NCBI RefSeq assembly: GCF_033115175.1
Contig: NC_084833.1
Coordinates: 49,784,716-49,848,715, forward strand
Reading direction: 5' to 3'
DNA length: 64,000 bases
From: Lepus europaeus
Lineage: Eukaryota; Chordata; Mammalia; Lagomorpha; Leporidae
The position numbers and the translations under genes are program-made. Of this stretch, positions 10,945 to 20,850 are shown piece by piece. A model generated the notes under the pieces. The model saw only the letters and a list, made by a program, of their open reading frames with translations, searched no databases and had not been told where the DNA came from. Positions within the stretch are counted from its first letter, which is position 1, and every line of letters starts with the position of its first letter.

Positions 10945-11290
10945 AGCTTCACCCTCTTAATGCATTTTTAATTGTACAATATAGCATTGTTATCTAAGGC
11001 ACAAGCATGTACATCGGAGTTCTAAAATGTATTCACCTTGTATAACGGAAGTGTTATGCATGCTAGTTAGCAACACCCCTCCTCTTCCTCCCTCCAATCT
11101 CTGACAAACACCATTCTACTTTCTTCTTCTGTGAATTTAACCATTTTAGGTAACTTATACAAGTGGAATCACACAGCATTTTTTTTTCTGTGACTAGTTT
11201 CTTTTACTTAGCACAATTTTACCAATGTTTATACACTTTGTCTCATATTGCAGCATTTCCTTCTTTTTAATGGCTTAATAATATTCCACT
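10945..11290 (-). mobile_element. Ancient L1M 3' fragment
   Basis: Reverse-oriented L1M sequence: CACCATTCTACTTTCTTCTT, AAGTGGAATCACACAGCATT, TTTTACTTAGCACAATTTTA and TGGCTTAATAATATTCCACT. The last is the antisense of the TGGAATATTATTAAGCCA region near the end of ORF2. Diverged. Confidence 0.7.
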
Positions 11291-11990
11291 GTATGTTGCT
11301 ATTATCTGAATATTGATGTCCCGCTAAAATTCATATTTTAAGAAGCGAATCCCCTGCACTAGTCAGCAATTCGTGACTGTAACTAAAATACCTGCGAGGA
11401 GCTGCTCAGGAAGGGAGATTTAATTCAGTTCACGGTTTTGTTGTTCACAGACTAAGAGTGGGGGAACTCGCTGATCTGGTGTCTGATGAGGGTGGTGGGT
11501 AGCAAACACAGACAGAAGGGTCACATGTTGAGCCAGGAGGCAGAAGGAGAACAGTTGGACCAGATTTGGCTTATATAACTAACCTTCTGCAGGCCAGCCC
11601 CAAATGACTTAAAGACTTCCTAAAAGGCCCACCTCCCAGACACTAATCAAATCAAGCTTTCACTCCTAATCCATCAACTATCGCCATTACTCCATTAACC
11701 ATTAACATAAAGTTTTGGGATTTAAATGCCTGCAGGGGTTGGGAAGCTAAATCATGCTCAAACTATAGCAGCCCCATTGTAACAGTATTGAGAGGTGGGG
11801 CATTTAAGAGGTAATCCGTCCTGAAGGCTCTACTTCATTCAATCGTGGGTGCTCTGTCCTTAGGAAAGGAGTCAGCATCCAATGAAGAGGTTGAAGGGAG
11901 CTGCCTTGTCCCTTCTGCCAGGGGAGGACACAGTGGCTCTCACTTCAGGCATGTGAGGCTACTGCAGGAAGGTGCCATCTTTGAAGCCGT
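11287..11990 (+). mobile_element. MaLR/MLT1-like solo LTR, interrupted by a second LTR
   Basis: The left part (about 11287-11354) reads ATGTCCCGCTAAAATTCATA and AAGCGAATCCCC. The right part (about 11771-11990) reads CCCCATTGTAACAGTATTGA, GAGGTGGGGCATTTAAGAGG, GGACACAGTGGC and AAGGTGCCATCTTTGAAGC. Together they follow the order of a MaLR-family LTR. Only LTR sequence is visible, with no internal retroviral genes. Confidence 0.6.
11355..11770 (-). mobile_element. MaLR-like solo LTR nested in the preceding LTR
   Basis: Reverse-oriented LTR: it starts near TGCACTAGTCAGCAATTCG, GACTGTAACTAAAATACCTG, and ends AAACTATAGCA, the reverse complement of a TGCTATAGTTT start. It is flanked on both sides by CCCC inside the host LTR, as expected for a very short LTR-type target duplication. 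It contains no coding sequence. Confidence 0.55.
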
Positions 11991-12155
11991 ACAAGTCCAG
12001 GGAATGGGGAAAAGTTGTTTAACAGATAAGTTACAGCTAAATGAAAGAAAAGTTCTGGTCTTGTATTGCATAGTGGGATGACTATAGATAATGATACTGT
12101 GCTGTATATTTTTCTAAAAACTAGATTTTGAATGTTTTTCACCATGAAAAATGGT

Positions 12156-12364
12156 TGTTTGTTGAAATCTTTACTTAGTATATACTAAGTTGATCTTCTG
12201 TATATAAAGATAATTGAAAATGAATCTTGATGTGAATGGGATGGGAGAGGGACTGGGAGATGGGATGGTTGCAGGTGGGAGAGTGGTTATGGGGGGAAAA
12301 AGCCACTACAATCCAAAAGTTGTACTTTGGAAATTTGTATTTACTAAATAAAAGTTTAAAAAAA
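12156..12364 (+). mobile_element. Lagomorph L1 3'-end fragment (about 200 bp)
   Basis: Severely 5'-truncated copy: TTGAAATCTTTACTTAGTAT, TGAAAATGAATCTTGATGTG, TTGTACTTTGGAAATTTGT, AATAAAAGTTT, poly(A). AAAAATGGT is repeated at 12147-12155 and 12360-12368 as a short target duplication. It sits inside the ancient L1MA/MB tail. Confidence 0.88.
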
Positions 12365-12472
12365 TGGTGAATGTTTGAAGAGTTGGATATGCTTGCCCTA
12401 TATATTATGGACACTACATAAAATATAATACAATTAAAACAACACACTGTGCCCCTTAAATTGTATAATTTT

Positions 12473-12743
12473 GGATGGTGTCATGGCCTACTGGGTTAAG
12501 CCTCCACTTACAATGTCTACACCCCATACCAGAGTGCAAGTTTGAGTCATGGCTGCTCCACTTCTGATCCAGCTTCCTGTTAATGTACCTGGGAAGGCAG
12601 CAGAGGATGGTCCAAATGCTTGGCCCTGCTTGCTATATAAGACAGCAGGATGGAGTTTCTGGCTTCTGGCTTTGGCCTGGTACAAGCCTGGCCATTGTAG
12701 CCACTTGGGGAGTAAAACAGCAAACAGAAGATCTTTTAATCTT

Positions 12744-12776
<33 letters not shown>

Positions 12777-12821
12777 GCTTTTGAAATCAATAAATCTTTT
12801 TAAAAAGATACTTTTAAAAAA
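12473..12821 (+). mobile_element. CSINE, older subtype
   Basis: Diverged copy with TGTCATGGCCTACTGGG, GCTCCACTTCTGATCCAGCT, a long CT microsatellite (12741-12776) and AATCAATAAATCTTTTT. TATAATTTT is duplicated at 12464-12472 and 12822-12830, within the ancient L1 tail. Confidence 0.9.
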
Positions 12822-12862
12822 TATAATTTTATGAATCAATTAAAAATAATAAGTATTTCAGA

Positions 12863-14074
12863 AAACATAAACAGATGATCACATTTATATTGTAAACAGA
12901 TATCACTCTGTTAATTATAGAATGTGGTGTGGCAATGAGTAAAGGCAGCTAAACCTTTCAATAGAGTTCCAACATAATCCACTGGGCAAGTGACAAAGCA
13001 CAAATAACAGAAGTGGACAAAGTGGAAAGGGTAGGGATTTTTGAAATGTTTGAAAGAAATAATTGATATGATTTGGTAACCAGTGGGTATAGGAAGAAGG
13101 AGGAGAAGCCCAGTCTTGTGTCTGGCTTCATGGAGCACATAAAAAGCAGTGACAACCATGAAACTGGGAGAGACAGGAAGCACAGCATAAATGCCAAGCA
13201 GCTTCAGTCTTCCCGCTCTCAAGTAAGGATGGCATGCTCACACTTAAAAAAATCATACAAAAAGACTCATAACAAGATGCTTTATTATTCCAGACTATCA
13301 GGGATTGTTGGAGACATATTACCAGCTCATATGCGTCTTCTTTTTCCCAGCCTCAATTCTGAACAAACGAAAAACCAAAGAGTGATCAGACAGGTGGAGA
13401 TCAGAATAGTAACCTAATTTCTGATACTGTTTTTTTTGAGAAAGTGGTTAAGGTATATGGCATTGATGGACAGGCTACAACTGAATCTCAGACCTGTTAC
13501 AGCTCTCCCTGCCCACACACAGTGCTGGAACCCATCTGGGCTCCTTCCTTCCACTAACCCACTATCCCACACTGCTATCATGGGGTTAGAGCTCTTACAA
13601 CTAAACTTACTAGAAAAAGGAGAAATGTGTTCTCTGTGAGCAGCAAGAACACAGGGAAAGTAGGGGAAGGGCTAGAGCCCCCCCATGGCAGTCCGTGTTT
13701 CTCTATGTGTCACTTAGATAATTCATTCTCTTCTGGAGAAGCAGATGAGGGGATAAGGCAAAGCCAAAGGTGTGACACTAATTCTCAACCCTCATGAAAA
13801 CATCATGGAATACACAATGTCTGCCTCTTGCTAGTACATTTCCAAGTCCAGACTAAGGAAGACGGTACTCTCCCCAGGACAGTGGGGAAGCTATTCTTGC
13901 AGGAAGTAGTGTTAGGAGGTGCAGGGTGTTGCTGACAACAGCAGAGAGGAAAGACAAAGGTAGCAGAGGCAGATGCCTTTCCCACGTGCAGAACTGACCT
14001 GTGTGCATCAGGTGAGGCTACGTGGGGGTGCAGGGAGTGGAAGAGGGTACACATGGCACCACGACTGCTGTGCA
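12863..14074. other. Unique intergenic sequence
   Basis: No gene or repeat is recognised. A 114-codon open frame (13073-13417, plus) begins MVTSGYRKKEEK and has no family that I know. It is treated as chance because the surroundings lack coding features. Confidence 0.45.
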
Positions 14075-14205
14075 CCAAGCACCTACTATGTGCTAGGCCC
14101 CATCATGTGCACTATGATGCATATCTCATTTAGTCCTCACAACAACACTTCAGTAATAATCATAATTTAAGAGGTTTTGGAGATAAAGAAATGAGATATT
14201 ATAAA
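14075..14205 (-). mobile_element. MIR SINE fragment
   Basis: Reverse-oriented MIR 3' half: AGCACCTACTATGTGCTAGG, CATTTAGTCCTCACAACAAC, then a degraded ATAATCATAATTTAAGAGG region. Confidence 0.75.
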
Positions 14206-14578
14206 AGATAATTGCTTTCCTAGATACAAAGGATGAAAAGGACAACTTTGTGTAGAACAGGAATGAAAACACACTGAACTTATTGTAACATGTAATTGGA
14301 ATTAGGATTCTTTTGTTGATCTATGTGTTGAGGTATTTGTTGTTCTTGCTTTCCATTTTCATAAGCTTAGATGTTTTATTTAATTTATAATTTTTGTATT
14401 TGATTGTAACATTGTTGGAGAATTTAGCTGGTATAATATCTATTTTCTTTAATTTTTCAACAAATATTATTCACTTCTTATGCTCTAGCCTTTGTACTCT
14501 GTAGTGGGAATACTGTAATACAGAACATAGCCATGATCTGTTACAATTCTGTGGACAGCATTTAATCATATGCTTGTC

Positions 14579-15981
14579 AAAGATCCATAAATATTTTTTT
14601 TAAATGAAGGAAGGATTTATTTTAGGTCAATTCAATTAGGCCAGAGAACAGTTATCCTTTAGGACTTGTTTCTGAAAGATATTATTTCGTTTCCCTAAAG
14701 AAGAATATAGAACTTAAAAATGATTATTTTCCAAGAGAGAAATGTGGTTCAATATCATTTCCATACACAAGAACATATATGGTGAGAAATTACAATTTAA
14801 TGATTTTAAACAGTTTGGTGGCTAAGGGAGTATTTGTAGACCTTTTAAAACAGTGGGAACAGGAAAAAAATCTAAAATAATTAGTTGTCAATATTTGATA
14901 ATAACAGGGAGAGACAGAGAAAGAGACAGAGGAGACAATGAGATGAAGTACTAAATATTCAGCATTATTTCAATTATTTTACAAAAACTCTTAGGTTACT
15001 AAAAATTGTTTTCTGAATTCCTCAATACTGAGTCACTGAGTAGTCTTATTCCCAAAGGTTTTTTTTTTTTTTTTTTTCCTTTTTTCTTTTTCAGGAACAT
15101 TTTCTATCTAAAAAGCGCTTTTTTTTCTTTTTTCTTTAACTTTTATTTAAATTATTTATTAAATATAAATTTCCAAAGTACAACTTTTGGATTACAGTGG
15201 CTTCTCCCCCATAACTTCCCTCCTACCCTCAACCCTCCCATCTCCCACTCCCTCTCCCATCCCATTCACATCAAGATTCATTTTCAATTATCTTTATATA
15301 TAGAAGATCAATTTAGTATATACTAAGTAAAGATTTCAACAGTTTGCACCCACACAGAAACACAAAGTGTGAAGTACTGTTTGATTACTAGTTATACCAT
15401 TAATTCACATAGTACAACACATTAAGGACAGAGATCCTACATGGGGAGTAAGTGCACAGTGACTCCTGTTGTTAACAATTGACACTCTTATCTATGACGT
15501 AAGTATCACCCGAGGCTCTTGTCATGAGCTACCAAGGCTATGAAGCCTCTTGAGTTTTCCAACTCCAATCTTATTTAGACAAGCTCATAGTCAAAGTGGA
15601 AGTTCTCTCCTCCCTTCACAGAAAAGTCCCTTCTTCTTTGATGGCCCGTTCTTTCTGCTGGGATCTCACTCACAGAGATCTTTCATTTAGGTGTTGGTTT
15701 TTTTTTTGTTTGTTTTTTGTTTTTGCCAGAGTGTCTTGGCTTTCCATGCCTGAAATACTCTCCTGGGCTTTTTAGCCAGATCCAAATGCCTTAAGGCCTA
15801 ATTCTGAGGCCAGAGTGCTGTTTAGGATATCTGCCATTCTATGAGTCTGCTGTGTATCCGGCTTCCCATGTTGGATCTTTCTCTCCCTTTTTAATTCTAT
15901 CAGTTAGTATTAGCAGACACTAGTCTTGTTTATGTGATCCCTTTGACTCTTAATCCTATCATTATGAAAGATCCATAAATA
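14579..15981 (-). mobile_element. Lagomorph L1 with candidate 3' transduction, including both target duplications
   Basis: AAAGATCCATAAATA (15 bp) is exact at 14579-14593 and 15967-15981. Between them, in minus sense, are: a 5'-truncated L1 (15966 down to 15138) ending in the family 3' end (AACTTTTATTT on plus); an A-rich run (15137-15119); 27 bp of other sequence; a second A-rich run (15091-15059); about 455 bp unlike any L1 part seen here; an AATAAA signal (TTTATT on plus, 14616-14621); and A8 directly against the target duplication (14601-14594). This is the expected layout when L1 transcription reads past its own poly(A) site and the flank is co-retrotransposed. Confidence 0.75.
14602..15058 (-). 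other. Candidate transduced non-L1 sequence
   Basis: About 455 bp of unique-looking sequence lies inside the target-site duplication but downstream, in L1 sense, of the L1 3' end. It contains a GGGAGAGACAGAGAAAGAGA purine patch and no recognised gene. If the reading is right, it is a copy of DNA that flanked the source L1 elsewhere in the genome. Confidence 0.6.
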
Positions 15982-16101
15982 CTTATTAAATGTTATGTAG
16001 CCCATCTGTAATTATAAATGTTGAACATATTCAACAGGTATTGATTCAATTTGATTAATGATACTATATATTCTTTATATCTTTTATTACATCTTGTCTC
16101 T

Positions 16102-16433
16102 CTCTTTTTTTAAAAGATTTACTTTGTTAATTTGAAAGACAGAGTTACAGAGAGAGGTAGAGGCAGAGAGAGAGGTCTTCCATCTGCTGGTTCACTCCCC
16201 AGATGGCTGCAATGGTCGGAGCTGTGCCAATCTGAAGCCAGGAGCCAGGATCTTCTTCTGGTATCCCACGCGGGTGCAGGGACCCAACAACTTGGGCCAT
16301 CTTATACTGCTATCCCAGGCCATATCAGAGAGCTGGATTGGAAGAGGAGCAGCCGGGACTAGAACTGGTGCCCATATGGGATGCCGGTGCTTCAGGCCAG
16401 GGATTTAACCCACTGTGCCACAGCGTTGGCCCC
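16102..16433 (-). mobile_element. CSINE, intermediate subtype
   Basis: Reverse copy: AAAAGATTTACTTTGTTAAT, GAAAGACAGAGTTACAGAGA, ACTTGGGCCATC, GGGACTAGAACTGGTGCCC, CCACAGCGTTGGCCCC. Target duplication ACATCTTGTCTCT / ACATCTTATCTCT at 16089-16101 and 16434-16446 (one mismatch). Confidence 0.93.
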
Positions 16434-16446
16434 ACATCTTATCTCT

Positions 16447-17027
16447 TTAACCTAGAAACGACCAAGGTTTATACTCATTATTCTGAATGTTATTTTTTAG
16501 CTTCAAATTTTAAAATATTTAATCCTTTATCATTTGGTGCCTAAATATGCAACTTTCATCAATATATGATCATCAGCTCTTTTCACTTTAACATATCTTG
16601 GGTAAATTATGTTAACTAATATTAAGAATGATACTATTGCTTTCCTTTGGTTTGTATTTAACATTTATTACATTCCTTTTTCTCCCATTCTTTTATCAGT
16701 TATGTATCTTTTAATTTTCGAAGACATTTCTGTCTATCTTTTTGATCAGTTGGTTCTCCACCTTCTATGGGGCTGAGAACCAGTCAGAGAATCATTGCTT
16801 TTATTGTTACTTTTTAAAATTAGGAACTTATAACCTATTTCTATGTAGTTATGACAATTAAGTTTTACATCACCAATGTCAAAACATTTATTGCCTTTAT
16901 ATTTCCTTGTCATTTTTTTTTCTTTTGCTAGGGGTCTCTATTTTTGATTCGAGAATGATACTTACAGCCAAAAACCCTCTATATTTTTATGAAATGTGAA
17001 GTACTTTTATTTTAAAGATAGGATGAA
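16447..17027. other. AT-rich sequence, no gene
   Basis: Low GC with no clear feature. It may belong to decayed L1 like the region after 17.9 kb, but I cannot name specific blocks. Confidence 0.4.
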
Positions 17028-17358
17028 TTGGGGCTGGCACTATGACATGGTAGGCTAAGCCTCTGCATGCATTGTCGGCATCCCATATGGGTGCCAATTG
17101 AAGTCCCAGCTGCTCCTCTTCTGATCCAGCTCACTGGTAGGCCTGGGAAAGCAGTAGTAGATGGCCCAAGTGCTTAGGCCCCTGCATCTGCGTGGAAGAC
17201 CAAGAAGAAGCTTCTGGCTCCTGGCTCCTGGCTTCAGATCGGCCCAGCTCTGGCAGCTGTGGCCATTTGGAGAATGAACCACCAAATGGAAGATCTTTCT
17301 CTCTCTCCCCATCTCTGTTGGTAATTCTACCTGTCAAATAAATAAAATCTTTTATTAA
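17028..17358 (+). mobile_element. CSINE, intermediate subtype
   Basis: GGGGCTGGCACTATGACATG head, GTCGGCATCCCATATGGGTG, CAGCTGCTCCTCTTCTGATC, ATGGCCCAAGTGCTTAGG, and a CAAATAAATAAAATCTTTTA tail. Confidence 0.92.
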
Positions 17359-17899
17359 CAAAAAGATAGGACAAGGCGATATCTTGAGCCATGGAAGTTT
17401 TCATCACTTTCTTCCATGTACCTGCTTCATTGTTTTGCTTCTCATGGCAAACCAGACACCCATTGGCACACAGCTCCTCTGACTCAAGTCCAAGTCACTG
17501 GATGCTTGGGTGCCTACGAGAGCAGGAAACGCTGAAAGGAGTCTTCATGTTTTATAGTTCAAATTTCCAGAGAGAAGCACAGGGACGATTCAAGCTGGCC
17601 TCTGGCCTGTATCCCTTGCCTTCAGTCTTCAACCCAGTGTATGGGTGGGTCTGAGGTTCTGGGCAGAGGACTGAAGCTACAATAATGTTCTAGTAGTGTA
17701 TCTTTTTTTCTTATCGATTTGAAATAATGTATTTTTATTCTCTTGTAAATTATCTTCAAATCCCAATTTGTCTAAGACTTTTCATTAGTGTTGAGAATGA
17801 CTTTGACTCCTTCTTTTATTAGATGAGGAACCAAAGACATTTATTTTTCCCACCCATACACCTTGCCAATACAATCTTTGATTTTAGAACCTGTTTATT

Positions 17900-18350
17900 A
17901 TCATATTAGTATTGGTGTTATAAATCAGTTTAACCTGTGTGTTTTGACCAGGAAATTTAATTCATTTATATTCAAGGTTGATTTATATATAAAAATAATA
18001 TATATTATATATTATAATGTATAATATATTACATAATATATTATATATATATAAAAGAACTAGTTCCTGTCATTTTGTTGATTTCTGATTGTTTTATGTA
18101 TACTGTTTCTTTCTGCCTCTCTTATTATTTATATTTGTGCTTTGGCAGTTTTCTGTCATGATAAGGTTTGATGCTCTTTCTCTTTTGTGTAGCTGCTCTG
18201 TTAGTGAATTTTCTACTGTCATGTGGTTTCAGGGTGATTGTTATGATCATTTTACTTCTATTGTAGCACTCCCTTCAGGATTTTATACTATTTTTAAAAC
18301 ATTGCTATTTATTAAGTCACAAATTAACTTTCATTAAAGTATTTTCTACT
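17900..18350 (-). mobile_element. Possible ancient L1M fragment
   Basis: Resembles antisense L1M sequence: AATTTAATTCATTTATATTC and AAGGTTGATTTATATATAAA, then GTCATTTTGTTGATTTCTG. AT-rich and diverged. An AT-palindromic insertion at 17981-18056 interrupts it. Confidence 0.45.
17981..18056. repeat. AT-only palindromic tract
   Basis: About 75 bp almost entirely of A and T, in alternating TA/AATATATT blocks with several short inverted repeats such as AATATATT and ATATTATATAT. Confidence 0.85.
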
Positions 18351-20429
18351 TTTTGAAAATTTCTTTTGACAAAATTATTTTAAGTATTGCAAATGTGCTG
18401 AAAACTTTAATATAAATTGTATGTTTAATATATGTCAATCAGGTAGTGATTGTTCATTATACCATTCAAATGTTTGAACTGTCAAATTTGATCTTTAAAA
18501 CTGTTTTTAACATAAGCTCCTCTCAGTCTATGTATTCTACATAACACACAAATCTATATTTAGCTGGGTTTTCTGGTTTGTTTGTCACTAGTTATTTTAT
18601 ACCGTGACATTTCAATTCCTGAGTTTGTTACATTCTGATTCATATCTTGGCTGAAACACTTCAAGTGATCAACAACACCCCACACACACTCCACACACAC
18701 TGGTTCCCCTTAGAGGGGGTTCAAGAGTTGTTTACCTGCTGAGTCCCTTCAGAACCAAGAATAAGTTTTCATTTTTCCTTATGCTTACATGTGGTAGGTA
18801 TATTAATTTTCACACATTCTCCAGTCACAATCTTCCATTTTTCCCTTATATACTTTAGAAGTAATTTTTTGACTCCCGAAAAATTGTCATTTTTTGCTTT
18901 TTATTTTTCAGAAGTCTCAGACTACTTGTTCTGTTTTCTTCTTTTTCAGGTGACAGCCTTTCTGTCTCTGTCTTGCTGTGCTTTCAATTTTTAGAGTTAC
19001 TGTTTATTTTTATTATGTTTGCCTTGTGTACAATGGATCCTTTCATTTAAGATACATCTTTCTACATTGTGGGGATTGGGATGTAGACCCACCTTCCCAG
19101 GGGCCATCGTTCAACTCACTGCCATGTGTTACTCCTTCTGTTTACCGTGTACAAACCCTTAAGGGGCCCTATCAATGAGACGAAGAAGAACCATGAGGTA
19201 TAATCCATGAAAAGCTTAGGTGACAAGAGGCCCAAGTCGAGATCAAGGATGAGCTAAGGTTGCTCCATTCTCTGCTCCAGGTGTTACCCTGGATATTTTG
19301 GATCTCTAAAATATAACTGCCATGTCCTCTGTCCCTCATTTCAGATAACGTTCTTAATCTTCTGATTTTCAGATTACATTATCTCTTACGCTTTGTGTGT
19401 CTGTCAGCTTTCCTAACTTCTGTTCAATTTCCCCTCTAGCTAGTTCTCATATTAACTATTTCAATAGGAGAGTAGAAGGTAGCAGAGAGTTGGACCCATG
19501 AGTCCCCTCTAACCTTGATACACTCTAATTTCTAGATGCTGTTTCTGGGGACTTACTTAAAGCTTATGGCTGGATTCCACGTGGATATGAATGCCAACAA
19601 GGATATAACAAACCCTGGAACTAACTTAGGTTAAAGCCCTATTTGGAGGAGGCAAAGAATGGGATAAATTTATAGCTTAGCCAGAAGGACAGACCCAACT
19701 CAAATGTTTCTAAAGAACAGTCGCATCCAAGAGAGGACCTGTGATAATGGTGAGTGGCACTTGGAGCAGAACTGAGGGGAGGGAACGAAGAATGCATGGT
19801 TTGCAATCCTGCCAGGGTCTTCCAACTACACCGACTACACCCCACCACTTGCAAGCTGATAACACAGACGTCACTCTTGACTCTTCGCCTCTCATATCCC
19901 TCATATCTGGTATGTACTTGGCTCTTGTTTCTGTGATTAGCCAATGATAAAGCCTGTCTTTATCTCTTCATAGTCTATTGCTACCTTCCTAGTCCAGGTT
20001 CCCCCAAGTATAACTGGCTCCCATATGATCTCCCTGCTTATCATCATGGCTCCTTCCAATACCTAAAATGCAAATCACATCTCTTTTCAGATAAAAAGTT
20101 TCTTGTGACTTCCCTTTTCCTCAGGATTTATGCAAACTCTCTGTGTTCTGTTTCACCCTGCTGTGTGGGCTCACAGCCCTCACAGTGTTCCCCTCAATCT
20201 AGGTACCCACTTCCCTTGCTTCTTCTCTCAGATGGCCACTTTCCCTCACTTTTGGCCTCAGGGCCTGTTCAGAACATGTTCCCTCTGCCATCTTTCTGAC
20301 TGCAACCTATCTCTTCTTTGATCTTGACTCAGTCCTCTCACCTTATATTTCATAAAATTGGTTCATCTTCATCTCATAGAGAGTGCTCCTAAAGGCTTTG
20401 TACAAAGTAAACCAAAGGAGTAACACATG
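18351..20429. other. Unique or unrecognised intergenic sequence
   Basis: No gene is recognised. T-rich 18.3-19.0 kb may extend the old L1 fragment. Overlapping open frames on both strands at 19.6-19.95 kb have no known domain. Confidence 0.4.
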
Positions 20430-20850
20430 GCAGTGAGTCAAGTCTTGGCCCCTGGAAAGATGGGTCCACATCCCAATGCCTAAAACCTGTGAATGCCATC
20501 TGATTAAGGAAGACCCTCTGTGGGTGTGATTAAGGAGCTGGAGATCATTCTGGGATCTCCAAGTGGGCCTTCATTCCAATGACAAGACTCTTCATAAGAC
20601 AGACAAAAGCAAAATAGACCCAGACACACGGAGGGGAGGCAGAGGATGAGAATGTGTGATGTGGCCACAACAAACAGCAGAAGCTGGACAAGGAAAGGAC
20701 TTTCCCCTAGAGCCCCAGGAGGGGGCATGACCCTGAAAACACCCTGATTTTAGATATCTGGTCTCCAGAGTTCTGAGAGACTTCAATTTCTGATGCCTTC
20801 AGCCACAGTTTTTGGGGTCATTTGTTACAGCAGCTCTGTAACGCATGCAC
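20430..20850 (+). mobile_element. Ancient LTR (ERVL/MaLR-type) remnant
   Basis: The block order matches a common mammalian LTR repeat: CCCAATGCCTAAAACCTGTG, GTGTGATTAAGGAGCTGGAG, ATTCTGGGATCTCCAAGTGG, GGAAAGGACTTTCCCCTAG, TGATTTTAGATATCTGGTC, GGTCATTTGTTACAGCAGC. Non-coding. The exact subfamily is not assigned. Confidence 0.6.

Larger units (their letters stand above)
12030..12862 (+). mobile_element. Ancient L1MA/MB-like 3' UTR in three pieces
   Basis: Pieces at about 12030-12155 (GTTCTGGTCTTGTATTGCAT, GGATGACTATAGATAATGAT), 12369-12463 (GAATGTTTGAAGAGTTGGAT, CACTGTGCCCCTTAAATTG) and 12831-12862 (ATGAATCAATTAAAAATAAT). In that order they rebuild the typical 3' end of an L1MA/MB-type element. 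The gaps are a lagomorph L1 tail and a CSINE. Confidence 0.7.
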
